A stretch of 64,000 nt of DNA, from the NCBI GenBank assembly GCA_046316615.1, contig JBKDAN010000026.1, positions 1-64,000 on the forward strand, read 5' to 3'. Shown piece after piece: positions 7,658 through 16,818 of the stretch. The stretch comes from BJHL01 sp040378885. Its GTDB lineage: Bacteria; Planctomycetota; Phycisphaerae; Phycisphaerales; UBA1924. The translations under genes were made by a program, and so were the position numbers. The notes beneath the pieces were generated by a model. It had not been told where the DNA came from, ran no database searches, and was given only the letters and a program-made list of their open reading frames with translations. Position 1 is the first letter of the stretch. Each line of letters starts with the position of its first letter.

Positions 7658-9700
7658 CTACTGGGTGATCGTGTGGCGGCCGGCGGGGAGGGTGGTGGTT
7701 GTGGAGCTGTGGGTGCGCGAGGGCCAGGTGATGTCGATATGCGCTTCTTTGGCTGCTCCGAGCCCGACGTGGATGAGGAACTCGTGCTGTTTGCCGGCGT
7801 GGCCACCGATGCCGATGAGTTGGCGCGTTTGCGTGACGTCTGGCGTGGCGGGGTTGGCGTCGAGGTCGGCGGTGATGCGGACGATGGCGCCGAGAGCGTT
7901 CGTCGCTGCGCCTTTGGCGGGGTTGCCTTGCAACAGGAGGGTGAGGCTGTTGGCTTCGACGCCGGCGAGTGGGAGCTGATTGCGGGTGCGGTCGCGGCGG
8001 CGTTCGATGGTTTGGTTGAGGTAGAGCTTGAGGGTTGGCGTGCGGCCAGCGACTTGGGCGGCGCTGAGGCGGTTGAAACTCTGACCCACCATGATGTCGA
8101 GGTCGCCATCGAGGTCGACGTCGGCGAGAGAGATCTGCTGGCTGCCTTCGTTGTTCAGGCCTGAGTAGGGCGTGATGTCTTCGAAGGTGCCGTCATCTTG
8201 CTGGCGGTAGAGGCGGAGGCGTTCGTCGTCGGGGTAGTCGCCGCTTGAGAGCAGTAGATCGAGGCGACCGTCGTGGTCGAAGTCGGCGAGTTCGGCGAAC
8301 AGATCGCCTTGGTTCCAGTTGCGGATGGTGGGGTCTTGCGGGATGCGATCGACGGAGAGTTCGGGCTTTGTGACGAAGCGGCTGGACACATGTTCAGTGC
8401 CGTCAGCGTCGCGAGAGCGCGTTGTGTTTTGCATGATGAAGCGGGAGCGGTCGGAAGAGGAACCGGCCCAAGCGTGGGTGATCTCGGTGAGGAAGAGATC
8501 GAAGTCGCCATCGTTGTCGATGTCCCCCACTGCTGCGTCGAAGGTGTTGCCGTGGGAGCGGAAGGGCTGTTCGTGTTCGCGCGCGAAGCGCGGATCGGTC
8601 TTGGCGCGCTCGGTGAGCCACTCGGGGTAGATGCCTGAGCGGTCGGCGTCGCCGGCGATGGCGTCGGGGGTGATGTCTTCGTAGCAACAGAACGTGGATT
8701 GAAACATACCGGGCGAGCCGGGATCGGGGGGAATGATTCGCCCAGAGTCGTCGACCATGCCCGCTGGCTCCAGATCACTCACGACATCGCTGACGTGCCA
8801 GAGACGATTGGCGCGGCGGCCATAGTTGAGTTCGAGCAGCCACGGGGTCGGCGGACGGTCTAGCACGTCTGCGACAGCTTCAGCGAGTTTCGCGGGCGGC
8901 AACAGCTCGCTGACAATCATGACGCCGTATGTCGGGCGGCCGGCACAATCTGCTGGTGCTGGAGTGTCGTGTGCAGAATCGCAACCGAGCCACTCCATCG
9001 GTTTAAAGTCGCGCATGCCGGGCTTCATCCAGTCGGTCAGCGCGAGTTCGATGCTGCGATCTTGCACGAGCAACTGGTTCGCGAATGCGTCGACGCTTTC
9101 GCCGTAGTTGGTGTACCAGTTGCCGAGGTAGAGGTCCAGCGACCCATCGCGGTCGATGTCGCCAACGGCGATGGCGGATGTTGTGGCAGGGGTTACGCCC
9201 GCGATGGAGACGAGGACGTTGAAGGTGCCGTCGCCTTTGCCGAGGGCGTAGGCGGTGCGCTCGGGGCGCAGGGGGGATTGCTCGGTTGCTTTGTTGACGT
9301 CGAGGTAGCGGGTGATGATGGCATCGGCGTTACCGTCGTTGTTGAGATCGGCGAAGACGAGGCAGTCGCCGGCGGCGGGAGTTGGCAGGTTGGTTGTGAG
9401 CTCGGTGAAGGTGAAGGTTGCGGAATTGGCGGCGTCGGGATCGCGCGGGGTGTTGAGGAAGACGCGGTAGCGGTCGGGCTTGCCGGGCTCGATTGCGCGG
9501 ATGATGGCGTCGGGGCGGGTGTCGTTGTTGAGATCAGCGAAGCAGAGGCGGGCGGCGGTGATGTTGGCGAGGCCAGCCTGCGATGTTGCGTCGGTGAAGG
9601 TGAGTTGGGCGTGGGCGGGAGTGAACGAGCCGGCCGCGATGAGCGCGGCGGAGATGGAATAGAGAGGACTGATGCGGCGGATGGAGGGGAATGTGGGCAT
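7658..9700 (-). CDS. Secreted VCBS/FG-GAP repeat protein with C-terminal ASPIC/UnbV domain
   Basis: A 680-residue exported protein: signal peptide ending AHAQ, then at least six FG-GAP/VCBS units recognisable by calcium-binding DxDxDG-like loops (FADLNNDTRPDAI, FADLNNDGNADAI, VGDIDRDGSLDLY, VGDIDNDGDFDLF, LADFDHDGRLDLL, LADVDLDGDLDIM). This predicts a beta-propeller. The C-terminal 100 residues (NSLTLLLQGN, GIGGHAGKQHEFLIHVGLG, IDITWPS) match the ASPIC/UnbV domain often linked to such propellers (CRTAC1-like). Such proteins are abundant in planctomycetes and are thought to act at the cell surface or outside; the ligand is unknown. It is about 130 nt upstream of the ABC operon and may be transcribed separately. 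Confidence 0.88.
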   Translation of the reverse strand: MPTFPSIRRISPLYSISAALIAAGSFTPAHAQLTFTDATSQAGLANITAARLCFADLNNDTRPDAIIRAIEPGKPDRYRVFLNTPRDPDAANSATFTFTELTTNLPTPAAGDCLVFADLNNDGNADAIITRYLDVNKATEQSPLRPERTAYALGKGDGTFNVLVSIAGVTPATTSAIAVGDIDRDGSLDLYLGNWYTNYGESVDAFANQLLVQDRSIELALTDWMKPGMRDFKPMEWLGCDSAHDTPAPADCAGRPTYGVMIVSELLPPAKLAEAVADVLDRPPTPWLLELNYGRRANRLWHVSDVVSDLEPAGMVDDSGRIIPPDPGSPGMFQSTFCCYEDITPDAIAGDADRSGIYPEWLTERAKTDPRFAREHEQPFRSHGNTFDAAVGDIDNDGDFDLFLTEITHAWAGSSSDRSRFIMQNTTRSRDADGTEHVSSRFVTKPELSVDRIPQDPTIRNWNQGDLFAELADFDHDGRLDLLLSSGDYPDDERLRLYRQQDDGTFEDITPYSGLNNEGSQQISLADVDLDGDLDIMVGQSFNRLSAAQVAGRTPTLKLYLNQTIERRRDRTRNQLPLAGVEANSLTLLLQGNPAKGAATNALGAIVRITADLDANPATPDVTQTRQLIGIGGHAGKQHEFLIHVGLGAAKEAHIDITWPSRTHSSTTTTLPAGRHTITQ

Positions 9701-9727
9701 GGGTGGGTCCGCGGTGCTGGTTGGTAG

Positions 9728-10429
9728 TCAGGCGTGCTTGCGGGCGACGACGTGGAAGACGTGGTGCCATTTGGTGCCGCCCATGGCGTCGGAGCCTTCT
9801 TTCTCGACTTCTTCGAGGTGCTCGATGTGCCAGTCGGCGAGGAGGGTGTCGAGCTGGGCGCGGGTGTAGTGGCTCTTCGGGCGGACGCAGGCCCATTCGT
9901 CGCGATCGCCGAAGAATTGGCCGGCGAAGCGGCCTTGTGGGCGGAGTGTGCGGGTGATCCATGTCCAGAGGGCGGGGAATTGGGCGGGATCGCAAAAGGG
10001 GAGAGCGAAGCTGGCGTTGATGAAGTCGGCGGTCGTGATGTGATTGCTAGCTGCCCACGAGGGAAGCGATTCCATCGCGATGTGGACGAGCTGGGTGCGG
10101 GCGGCGAGATGGGGCGTGAGACTTTCGCGGAGGCGGCGGAGACCATCGGCGGAGGAGTCTGTCGCGATGACGCGCCAGCGCGGGTCAGCGACGAGGGGGG
10201 CGCGGGTGTCGCGGCCTTCGCCGCAGGCGATGTCGATGGCGAGCAGCTCTGGGGAAGGATCTTGCTTGTAGGCGGCGAGGGCACGCAAGCAGGTGTCGCG
10301 CGGGGGCTGGTCTTTGACGGCGTTGAAGTACTCGGGCCAGTCGCGCTGATAATCGGGCGTGAGCGTGGAGCGACGCGGCGGCGGGATGGGGCGGGCCGTG
10401 GATTCGCCGGGTTGATGAGCGTGACTCAC
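9728..10429 (-). CDS. Class I SAM-dependent methyltransferase
   Basis: A 233-residue cytoplasmic protein with motif I AIDIACGEGRDT, motif II WRVIATDSS, a post-I acidic/aromatic pattern (TTADFINASFALPFCD) and LRPQGRFAGQFFGDRDEW. The layout resembles the thiopurine/tellurite-type and Tam-like methyltransferases, with small-molecule substrates likely. The GTG at 10429 follows GGAGGATA directly upstream; no ATG fits the conserved start (DYQRDWPEYFNAV). A TTG at 10447 is possible but unlikely. The first 30 residues are proline-rich and probably unstructured. It is divergent from the UbiD gene with a 171-nt gap. Confidence 0.8.
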   Translation of the reverse strand: MSHAHQPGESTARPIPPPRRSTLTPDYQRDWPEYFNAVKDQPPRDTCLRALAAYKQDPSPELLAIDIACGEGRDTRAPLVADPRWRVIATDSSADGLRRLRESLTPHLAARTQLVHIAMESLPSWAASNHITTADFINASFALPFCDPAQFPALWTWITRTLRPQGRFAGQFFGDRDEWACVRPKSHYTRAQLDTLLADWHIEHLEEVEKEGSDAMGGTKWHHVFHVVARKHA

Positions 10430-10600
10430 ACTATCCTCCGCGAGCAAAGTGTTGTGCGTTTGGACTTGCGATCACGCTGCTGCGTCGAAAGCGTGCCAAC
10501 GGACGAACCTAGCAGCGTATCGGGTCTATGTGCGGTCCGTCGAGTGGGTTGCTTCTGTGAGCGGGCTTCTTGGACTGCACCGGGTAGAAACGCAATCTCT

Positions 10601-12781
10601 ATGTATCAGAACCTTGCGAGTTTCATTGCGGCGTTGGAAGCGGCGGGAGAACTGGTGCGGGTGCGCACGAAGGTTGATCCGGTGCTGGAGATTGCGCAGA
10701 TCGCGGATGTGGTGAGCAAGAGTCGGGCACCGCGGGAGCCGAGCGGCAGCGCGAAGCGGAATGATCCGCGGTTTTGGATGAAGGGTGGGCCTGCGCTTCT
10801 GTTTGAAAATGTGGAGGGTGCGAAGTTTCCGCTGCTGATCAATGCGTGGGGAAGCTACTCGCGGATGGAGATGGCGCTGGGGCTTGGTCGCGGGACGGGC
10901 GGGGGAGAGGCTGATGGGTTTGAGGCGCTGGCGGCGCGGATTGCTTCGCTGACGAAGCCGCAGCCGCCACGGACGATTGGGGAGCTGATTGCGAAGGGGA
11001 AGGAAGTGCTGCCTTTGCTGCGCATTCCGCCCAAGCGAAAGGGCGGGCGCGGGGCGTGTCAGGAAGTCGTGCTTCAGGGTGAGCAGATTGATCTGACGAC
11101 GCTACCGATCTTGCGGTGCTGGCCTCATGATGGTGACTTTGCGGCGCTGGGGTATCCGGCGGGCGTGAATGAGGGCATTCCTGGTGTGCGGACGGATGCA
11201 GCGTGGATGGAGCGGAACCGCGGGCGTTATGTCACGCTGTCGGGCATTCACACGATTCACGCGGATGACATCAACGAAGAGAAGCCCAGCAGTCACAACA
11301 TCGGGATGTATCGCGTGCAGTTGTATGGGCAGCGCACGCTGAGCATGCACTGGCACATGCATCATGATGGGGCGCGGCACTGGCGCAGCTGGAAAGCCAA
11401 GGGGCAGCGCATGCCGGTGGCGATTGTGCTGGGGGGCGAGAGCATTATGCCTTATGCGGCGACTGCCCCACTGCCGCCTGGCATTAGTGAGTTGCTGCTG
11501 GCGGGCTTTCTACATGGCAAAGGCATTGAGATGGTGCGCGGGGTGAGCGTGCCTCTGTGGGTGCCTGCGAATGCGGAGATTGTGATTGAGGGGTATGTGA
11601 GTCATGAGGCGGGGCTGATTGGATGGGACCCGCGGGTTGGAAGCGACAGTGAATTGGAACGCGCGAGAAGTGGGAATGCGCCCGCCCCGGAGGGGCGGCC
11701 CACCATTGGGCTCGGCGCGGTGTTTGAGGGGCCGTTTGGCGATCACACGGGCTTTTACTCGATGCCCGACCGGTATCCGCTGCTGGAGGTGACGGCGATC
11801 ACGCATCGGCGGAATGCGGTGTATCCGACGACGATTGTGGGGTTGCCGCCTCAGGAGGATTACTACCTGGGCAAGGCGACGGAGCGGATTTTCCTGCCTC
11901 TGCTGAAGACGATTGTGCATGACATTGAGGATTACGACCTGCCGATGTTCGGGGCGTTTCACAACTGCGCGTGTATCAAGATCAAGAAGGCGTATCCGCT
12001 GCAGGGGCGGCGTGTGATGCACAGTGTGTGGGGCGCGGGGCAGATGGCGTGGACCAAGTGCGTGATTGTGGTGGATGATGATGTGGACGTGCACGACACG
12101 ATGGCGGTGATGCGGTGTGTCGGGGAGCGGTGTCATCCGACGCGCGATGTGGAGTTTGTGCGCGGGCCGGTGGACATTTTGGATCATGCGGCGCCGCATC
12201 TGGGGGCGAGTCAGAAGATGGGGCTGGATGCGACGCGGAAGAAGGGCGATGCGGAACTGCATCAGAATGTGGAGGGGCTGGCGGCGGAACTGTGCAAAAC
12301 TGGGCCGATTGGGGCGGTGCGTGGTGAAGCTGCAAGGGCGGCAGAGCGGCGTGTTGCGCAGATGGAGGGTGTGCTGGGGGCGCGAATCGCGGACGGGGAG
12401 AATGAACTTGGCGGGTGGTGGCTGTTTGTGAAGGTGGCGAAGCAGTCGGCGGGCGCGGGGCAGCGGGTGATCAAGGCGCTGGGTGCGCTGGCGGATGAGA
12501 TTGCGATACCGGTGTGGACCATCGTGGTGGGTGATGACTGCGATGTGGCTGATGCAGACGCCGTGTTCTTTCACTGGCTGGCGCAGGGGGCGTTTGAGCG
12601 CGACCGGTATGTGAGCGTGTGCGGGCGACGCGTGGCGTTTGACGCGACGGCGAAGGTGAGCGGGGATGAACGCAACGGATATCCGGTGCGGGCGTGGCCG
12701 CCGATTTTGAAGATGGATCCTGCGGTTGTGGCGAAGGTTGATGCGCGGATGGCGGAGTATGGGCTGCCGGCGAGCTCGTGA
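10601..12781 (+). CDS. UbiD-family prenyl-FMN-dependent decarboxylase
   Basis: A 726-residue enzyme of the UbiD family, which decarboxylates aromatic or unsaturated acids (ubiquinone or menaquinone precursors) using prenylated FMN made by UbiX. Conserved blocks: LLFENVEGAKFPLLINAWGS at the N-terminus, YRVQLYGQRTLSMHWHMHHDGARH, the Glu-Asp motif EGPFGDHTGFYS, and DVHDTMAVMRCV near the C-domain. It is longer than the usual 490 residues, partly because of insertions (see the palindrome at 11682) and a C-terminal extension of roughly 100 residues. No mqn, ubi or ubiX gene is in the window, so the pathway is open; menaquinone through futalosine is one option. Start ATG chosen by the conserved MYQNLASFIAALE. 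Confidence 0.87.
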   Translation: MYQNLASFIAALEAAGELVRVRTKVDPVLEIAQIADVVSKSRAPREPSGSAKRNDPRFWMKGGPALLFENVEGAKFPLLINAWGSYSRMEMALGLGRGTGGGEADGFEALAARIASLTKPQPPRTIGELIAKGKEVLPLLRIPPKRKGGRGACQEVVLQGEQIDLTTLPILRCWPHDGDFAALGYPAGVNEGIPGVRTDAAWMERNRGRYVTLSGIHTIHADDINEEKPSSHNIGMYRVQLYGQRTLSMHWHMHHDGARHWRSWKAKGQRMPVAIVLGGESIMPYAATAPLPPGISELLLAGFLHGKGIEMVRGVSVPLWVPANAEIVIEGYVSHEAGLIGWDPRVGSDSELERARSGNAPAPEGRPTIGLGAVFEGPFGDHTGFYSMPDRYPLLEVTAITHRRNAVYPTTIVGLPPQEDYYLGKATERIFLPLLKTIVHDIEDYDLPMFGAFHNCACIKIKKAYPLQGRRVMHSVWGAGQMAWTKCVIVVDDDVDVHDTMAVMRCVGERCHPTRDVEFVRGPVDILDHAAPHLGASQKMGLDATRKKGDAELHQNVEGLAAELCKTGPIGAVRGEAARAAERRVAQMEGVLGARIADGENELGGWWLFVKVAKQSAGAGQRVIKALGALADEIAIPVWTIVVGDDCDVADADAVFFHWLAQGAFERDRYVSVCGRRVAFDATAKVSGDERNGYPVRAWPPILKMDPAVVAKVDARMAEYGLPASS
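11682..11703. repeat. GGA-loop palindrome inside the UbiD coding sequence
   Basis: Arms CCGCCCC (11682-11688) and GGGGCGG (11692-11698) flank the loop GGA, followed by CCCACC. It has the same architecture as the 25-nt repeat family (GC-rich arms, GGA loop, xxACC tail) but different arms. It encodes residues PAPEGRPT in a region just before the conserved EGPFGDHTGF motif. Confidence 0.5.
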
Positions 12782-12853
12782 GGCGCGCGGCGACTTACGT
12801 TGCGCTGGGACGCAACGGTCTTCGTCGTTTGCAGGTTCAGATCGTCGCTGCAA

Positions 12854-15800
12854 TCAGACGTTGAAGTACTTGGCGGAGGGGTGGTGCACGACGATGGCGC
12901 TGGTGCTTTGCTCGGGGTCGATCTGCCAGTTTTCGGTCAGTTCGCAGCCGATGCGTTGCGGCTCGAGGAGCGTCCAGAGCTTTTCCTGATCTTGCAGGTT
13001 GGGGCAGGCGGGATAGCCGAAGCTGTAGCGCGAGCCTTGGTACTTCTGCGTGAAGAGGTCTTTGATGCGCGGTGAGTCTTCGCCGCTGATGCCGAGTTCT
13101 TGGCGCATGCGCTTGTGCCAGAATTCGGCGAGGGCTTCGGCGGTTTCAACGGCGAGGCCGTGGAGGTAGAGGTAGTTGGTGTAGTCGTTGGCTTGGAAGA
13201 GCTTGTTGGCTTCGGTCGTCGCCTGCTTGCCCATGGTGACGCAGTGCATGCCGATGACGTCAACCTCGCCGGTGGATGCGGGGCGGAAGTAGTCGGAGAT
13301 GCAGAGGCGGCGCTTGTCGTTTTGACGCGGGAAGGTAAAGCGGAGGCGTTCACTGGTGCGAGATGCGTCGTTCCAGATGATGAGGTCGTCGCCCTCAGCA
13401 TTGCAGGGGAGGTAGCCGTAGACGACTTTGGGTTGCAGGATGCGGTCGCGCTTGCAGCGGTCTTTCCACTGCTCGAAGACGGGCATGATTTTGTCTTCGA
13501 GGAAGACTTCGTACTCCGCGTCGCTCATGGCGCCCTTCTTGACTTGCCACTGGCCGCGGAAGAGGGCGATGGGGTTGATGAAGGGGTAGATGTCAGTGAG
13601 ATCGAGCGTGTCGATGACGCGGGTGCCCCAGAATGGCGGCGTGGGGACGCGGTTGTCGAGGGGGGTGTCGCTGCGAACGGCGGAAGGTGTAGCGACGGCA
13701 GTTGCGCCACCACCTGCGTTGGCGGCCGCGAGTTTGGCGATGCGGGACTGGTTGATGGTCTCTTCGGCGGCGCTGCGCTTGCCCAGGCGTTCTTCGATCT
13801 CGGTACGGAGCGTGCCGCGCTGATTGGTGGTGAGCAGGTCCATCGTGCGAAGGCCTTCGAAGGCATCGCGGCCGTAGTACACGCTGCCTTCGTAGACGCC
13901 TCGCAGGTGGCCTTCGCAGTAGTGGCGAGTGAGAGCCGCGCCGCCCAGCAGGATGTCGGGCTTCATGCTGAGGCGATTGAGCTCGCGCAGGTTCTCTTCC
14001 ATGACCGTGACGCTCTTGACGAGCAGGCCCGACATGCCGATGGCGTCGGCCTTGTGTTCCTGCCAGGCTTTGATGATCTGGTCAATGGTCTGCTTGATGC
14101 CGATGTTGATGACGGTGTAGCCGTTGTTGCTGAGGATGATGTCGACGAGGTTCTTGCCGATGTCGTGCACGTCGCCCTGCACCGTGGCGAGGACGATCTT
14201 GCCTTTGCTTTGGCCCTCGACCTTCTCCATGAGCGGCTCGAGCTGGGCGACGGCGGTCTTCATGACTTCGGCGCTTTGCAGCACGAAGGGGAGCTGCATC
14301 TTGCCGCTGCCGAAGAGTTCGCCGACGGTTTTCATGCCGTCGAGGAGGTGCTCGTTGATAATGTCAAGGGGCCGGTACTTGGTGAGGGCGGTCTGGATGG
14401 AGTCGGCGAGGCCTTCCTTTTCGCCATCGATGATGTGGGAGCGGAGGCGCTCTTCGATGGTGAGGTCGGCGAGTGACTTCTTCTTGGTGGTCGCCGTCGC
14501 AGTGACATCCTTAAAGAGTTCGATGAAGGCTTGGAGGGGATCGAAGCCTTCTCGGCGGCGGTCGTAGATGAGGTCGAGCGCGGCGTTCCACTGGGCATCG
14601 GGAATCTTGTTCTGCGGGAGAATCTTGCTGAAGTGCAGAATGGCGCTGGTGAGACCGGCGGCTTGCAATTCGTGCAGGAACGCACTGTTGAGCACGATGC
14701 GGGCTGCGGGCGAAAGGCCGAAGCTGACGTTGCTGAGGCCAACCGTCGTCTGGCAGTGCGGCAGAGCTTTGCTGATACGACGGACACCCTCGATGGTTTC
14801 GAGCGCGCTGCGGCGGTCGCTTTCCATGCCTGTGCTGACAGGGAGCACGAGCGGATCGAACATGATGTCTTCGGGTGCAAGGCCGTGCACTTTGGTGGCG
14901 CGGTCGAAGGCGCGCTGCGCGATCGCGAGCTTGCGATCGGCGGTGCGGGCCATGCTGGCTTCTTTGTCTTCGTCGATAGAGCCGATGACGAGGGCTGCGC
15001 CGTAGGTCTTGGCGAGCTTGCAGAAGAGGTCGAACTTGTGCTCGCCGTCTTCGAAGTTGGCGCTGTTGATGATGCACTTACCGCCGGCGACGCGGAGCCC
15101 GGCTTCGATGGTCTTGGACTGTGTGCTGTCGAGCATCAGCGGAATGTTGACCTGGCGCACGGTGCGGCGGACGACTTCTTCCATGTCCTTGGCGTTGTCG
15201 CGGCCGGCGTAATCGACGTTCACATCGAGCACGTGTGCGCCGTCGTGGCGAACCTGTTCGCGGGCGAGGCTGACGATGCCGTCAAAGTCTTCGGCTTCGA
15301 GCAGTCGCTTGAACGCACGCGAGCCCGAGGCGTTCATTCGCTCGCCGATGATGAGGATGGAATTGTCCTGGCGGTAGTCTTGCGTGGAGTAGAGCGAAGT
15401 GACGGCCGAGGGAAGTGACGAAGTGACGGAGGGACGCAGTGACGAAGTGGAAGCAACTTCGCTGCGTTCGAGTGCTTCGACGATGCTCACCAGTCGCGCG
15501 ATGTGCTCGGGCTTGGTGCCGCAGCAGCCACCGACTATGCGGACGTTGTTCTCGCGGATGAACTTCTCCATCGCGATGCCGAAGGGCTCGGCGCCGAGGG
15601 GGAACTCGGTACGGCCTTCGACGAGAATGGGAAGGCCGGCGTTGGGCATGATGGAGATGGCGCGTGGAAGAGCCGAAGACCCGGCTCGGAGAGCCGGGCT
15701 ACCCGCCCAGTGCTCGCCGAGCCACTTGACGTGCTCGCGCATTTCGACGGGGCCGGTGGCGCAGTTGAGGCCGATGGAGACGATCGGGTAGCCTGCGAGT

Positions 15801-16453
15801 GCTGTCGCGGCTGCGCTGATTTCGGTGCCCAGCAGCATGGTGCCGGTGTTCTCGATGGTCACGCTGACCATGATGGGAATGTCGAGGGGCGTTTTGCCAG
15901 CATCGGCGAGAGCAGCGATGACGGCGTTGATGACGCACTTGATCTGCAGGAGATCCTGGCAGGTTTCGATGATGAAGCAATCGACGCCGCCGGCGATGAG
16001 GCCGCGGGCTTGTTCTTTGTAGCTCGCGAACATGCCGGACCAGTCGATGTTGCCGAGCGTGATGAGCTTGGTGCCCGGGCCCATGCTGCCGGCGACGAAG
16101 CGGGGCTTGTCGCTGGTGGTGAACTTGTTGGCGGCGGCGCGGGCGAGCTGTGCGGCGGCGACGTTGAGCTCGTACGCCTCGTCCTGCAGTTCAAACTCCG
16201 CGAGCACGTGCGGCATGCCGCCGAAGGTGTCGGTCTCGACGACGTCGGCACCGACGGCGAAGAACGACTCGTGGATGGATTGAATGAGGTCAGGGCGGCT
16301 CTTGATCAGAATCTCGGGGCAGTTTTCCTTGCCCCAGTAGTCCTTCTGGACGTCGAGATTCGCGGCGTGCGTGGCAGTGCCCATGGCACCGTCGAACACA
16401 AGGCGGCGGCGGGCGAGAGCGGCGAGAAACGGGCTGGGGAACGATGCAGTCAT
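12854..16453 (-). CDS. metH: Cobalamin-dependent methionine synthase
   Basis: A 1199-residue modular enzyme transferring a methyl group from methyltetrahydrofolate to homocysteine through cobalamin. Domains: homocysteine-binding (zinc ligands Cys231, Cys310, Cys311 in LNCATGP and GGCCGTKPEH), pterin-binding (IIGERMNASGSRAFKRLL onward, VDYAGRDNAKDM), cobalamin-binding cap and DVHDIGKN motif, and reactivation domain ending in FGYPACPNL and HHPSAKYFNV. Two short insertions are visible: a palindrome-encoded segment at residues 250-263, and an Ser/Thr/Val-rich linker near 330-355 coded by degenerate short repeats. Neither touches a catalytic motif, so the enzyme is probably active. It is convergent with the UbiD gene, and I saw no riboswitch in its leader. 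Confidence 0.96.
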   Translation of the reverse strand: MTASFPSPFLAALARRRLVFDGAMGTATHAANLDVQKDYWGKENCPEILIKSRPDLIQSIHESFFAVGADVVETDTFGGMPHVLAEFELQDEAYELNVAAAQLARAAANKFTTSDKPRFVAGSMGPGTKLITLGNIDWSGMFASYKEQARGLIAGGVDCFIIETCQDLLQIKCVINAVIAALADAGKTPLDIPIMVSVTIENTGTMLLGTEISAAATALAGYPIVSIGLNCATGPVEMREHVKWLGEHWAGSPALRAGSSALPRAISIMPNAGLPILVEGRTEFPLGAEPFGIAMEKFIRENNVRIVGGCCGTKPEHIARLVSIVEALERSEVASTSSLRPSVTSSLPSAVTSLYSTQDYRQDNSILIIGERMNASGSRAFKRLLEAEDFDGIVSLAREQVRHDGAHVLDVNVDYAGRDNAKDMEEVVRRTVRQVNIPLMLDSTQSKTIEAGLRVAGGKCIINSANFEDGEHKFDLFCKLAKTYGAALVIGSIDEDKEASMARTADRKLAIAQRAFDRATKVHGLAPEDIMFDPLVLPVSTGMESDRRSALETIEGVRRISKALPHCQTTVGLSNVSFGLSPAARIVLNSAFLHELQAAGLTSAILHFSKILPQNKIPDAQWNAALDLIYDRRREGFDPLQAFIELFKDVTATATTKKKSLADLTIEERLRSHIIDGEKEGLADSIQTALTKYRPLDIINEHLLDGMKTVGELFGSGKMQLPFVLQSAEVMKTAVAQLEPLMEKVEGQSKGKIVLATVQGDVHDIGKNLVDIILSNNGYTVINIGIKQTIDQIIKAWQEHKADAIGMSGLLVKSVTVMEENLRELNRLSMKPDILLGGAALTRHYCEGHLRGVYEGSVYYGRDAFEGLRTMDLLTTNQRGTLRTEIEERLGKRSAAEETINQSRIAKLAAANAGGGATAVATPSAVRSDTPLDNRVPTPPFWGTRVIDTLDLTDIYPFINPIALFRGQWQVKKGAMSDAEYEVFLEDKIMPVFEQWKDRCKRDRILQPKVVYGYLPCNAEGDDLIIWNDASRTSERLRFTFPRQNDKRRLCISDYFRPASTGEVDVIGMHCVTMGKQATTEANKLFQANDYTNYLYLHGLAVETAEALAEFWHKRMRQELGISGEDSPRIKDLFTQKYQGSRYSFGYPACPNLQDQEKLWTLLEPQRIGCELTENWQIDPEQSTSAIVVHHPSAKYFNV
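15396..15450. repeat. Short imperfect direct repeats in the metH linker
   Basis: The 9-mer GAAGTGACG occurs at 15396, 15412 and 15420, with variants GCAGTGACG at about 15436 and GAAGTGGAA at 15444. On the coding strand these give runs of Ser, Thr and Val in the linker between the homocysteine and pterin domains of MetH. Confidence 0.6.
15680..15704. repeat. Dispersed palindromic repeat, copy 2, within metH
   Basis: Perfect arms CCCGGCTC (15680-15687) and GAGCCGGG (15691-15698) around GGA, then CTACCC. It differs from copy 1 by compensatory changes at the stem tip (T-A to C-G), which keep the hairpin. It is read in frame in metH as AGSPALRAGSS, between conserved WLGEHW and ISIMPNAGLP segments. 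Confidence 0.8.
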
Positions 16454-16818
16454 GGTCTGAGGTCTCTATCGGTCGGCGGGCGCGAGAGCGAATCGCACAC
16501 GCCGCAAAAACACACGCGGGGCCGTGAGGAGAATCGGAAAGAAACCTCCAAACAGCCCCAACATCGAGACCTCGACCGGGCTTCTCCGCAGCCGATCGCC
16601 ATACGAGGCGGGACTGCGAAGCGAAGGTGCCGACTTTCACGGCTGGTTGGGGGATTCTACGCAGGCACCGACGAGAATGTCGTTGAGGGAAGATGCCAAT
16701 AACGCTGCTGACAGTTGATCGGGAGCGCGTGGTGAATGAGATTCCAGCAGCGTTGTGTTTCTTGCGGGTTGTGGTACACTGACTGCGCGACGTAGAGCTT
16801 CGTTACTCGGGGGGAACC
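16454..16818. other. Divergent intergenic region metH / membrane protein
   Basis: 365 nt with no credible gene. It holds the promoter for the rightward gene (16753-16780) and the leader of metH. I looked for the cobalamin-riboswitch box and SAH-riboswitch core upstream of metH and did not find them. Confidence 0.6.
16753..16780 (+). promoter_or_regulatory. Sigma-70-like promoter for the membrane protein gene
   Basis: TTGTGT (16753-16758), 16-nt spacer, TACACT (16775-16780). The predicted transcript start lies about 32 nt before the ATG at 16819, and GGGGGGAA provides a Shine-Dalgarno-like site. Confidence 0.5.

Noticed and set aside
9734..10600. 289-codon N-terminal extension of the UbiD gene
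   Set aside because: It is antisense to the methyltransferase gene and matches no UbiD; conserved sequence starts at the ATG at 10601.
13100..14476. 458-codon plus-strand open frame
   Set aside because: Antisense of metH; Gly/Val/Asp/Glu composition only.
16454..16700. Cobalamin or SAH riboswitch upstream of metH
   Set aside because: I looked for the conserved boxes and did not see them; a covariance-model search would settle it.
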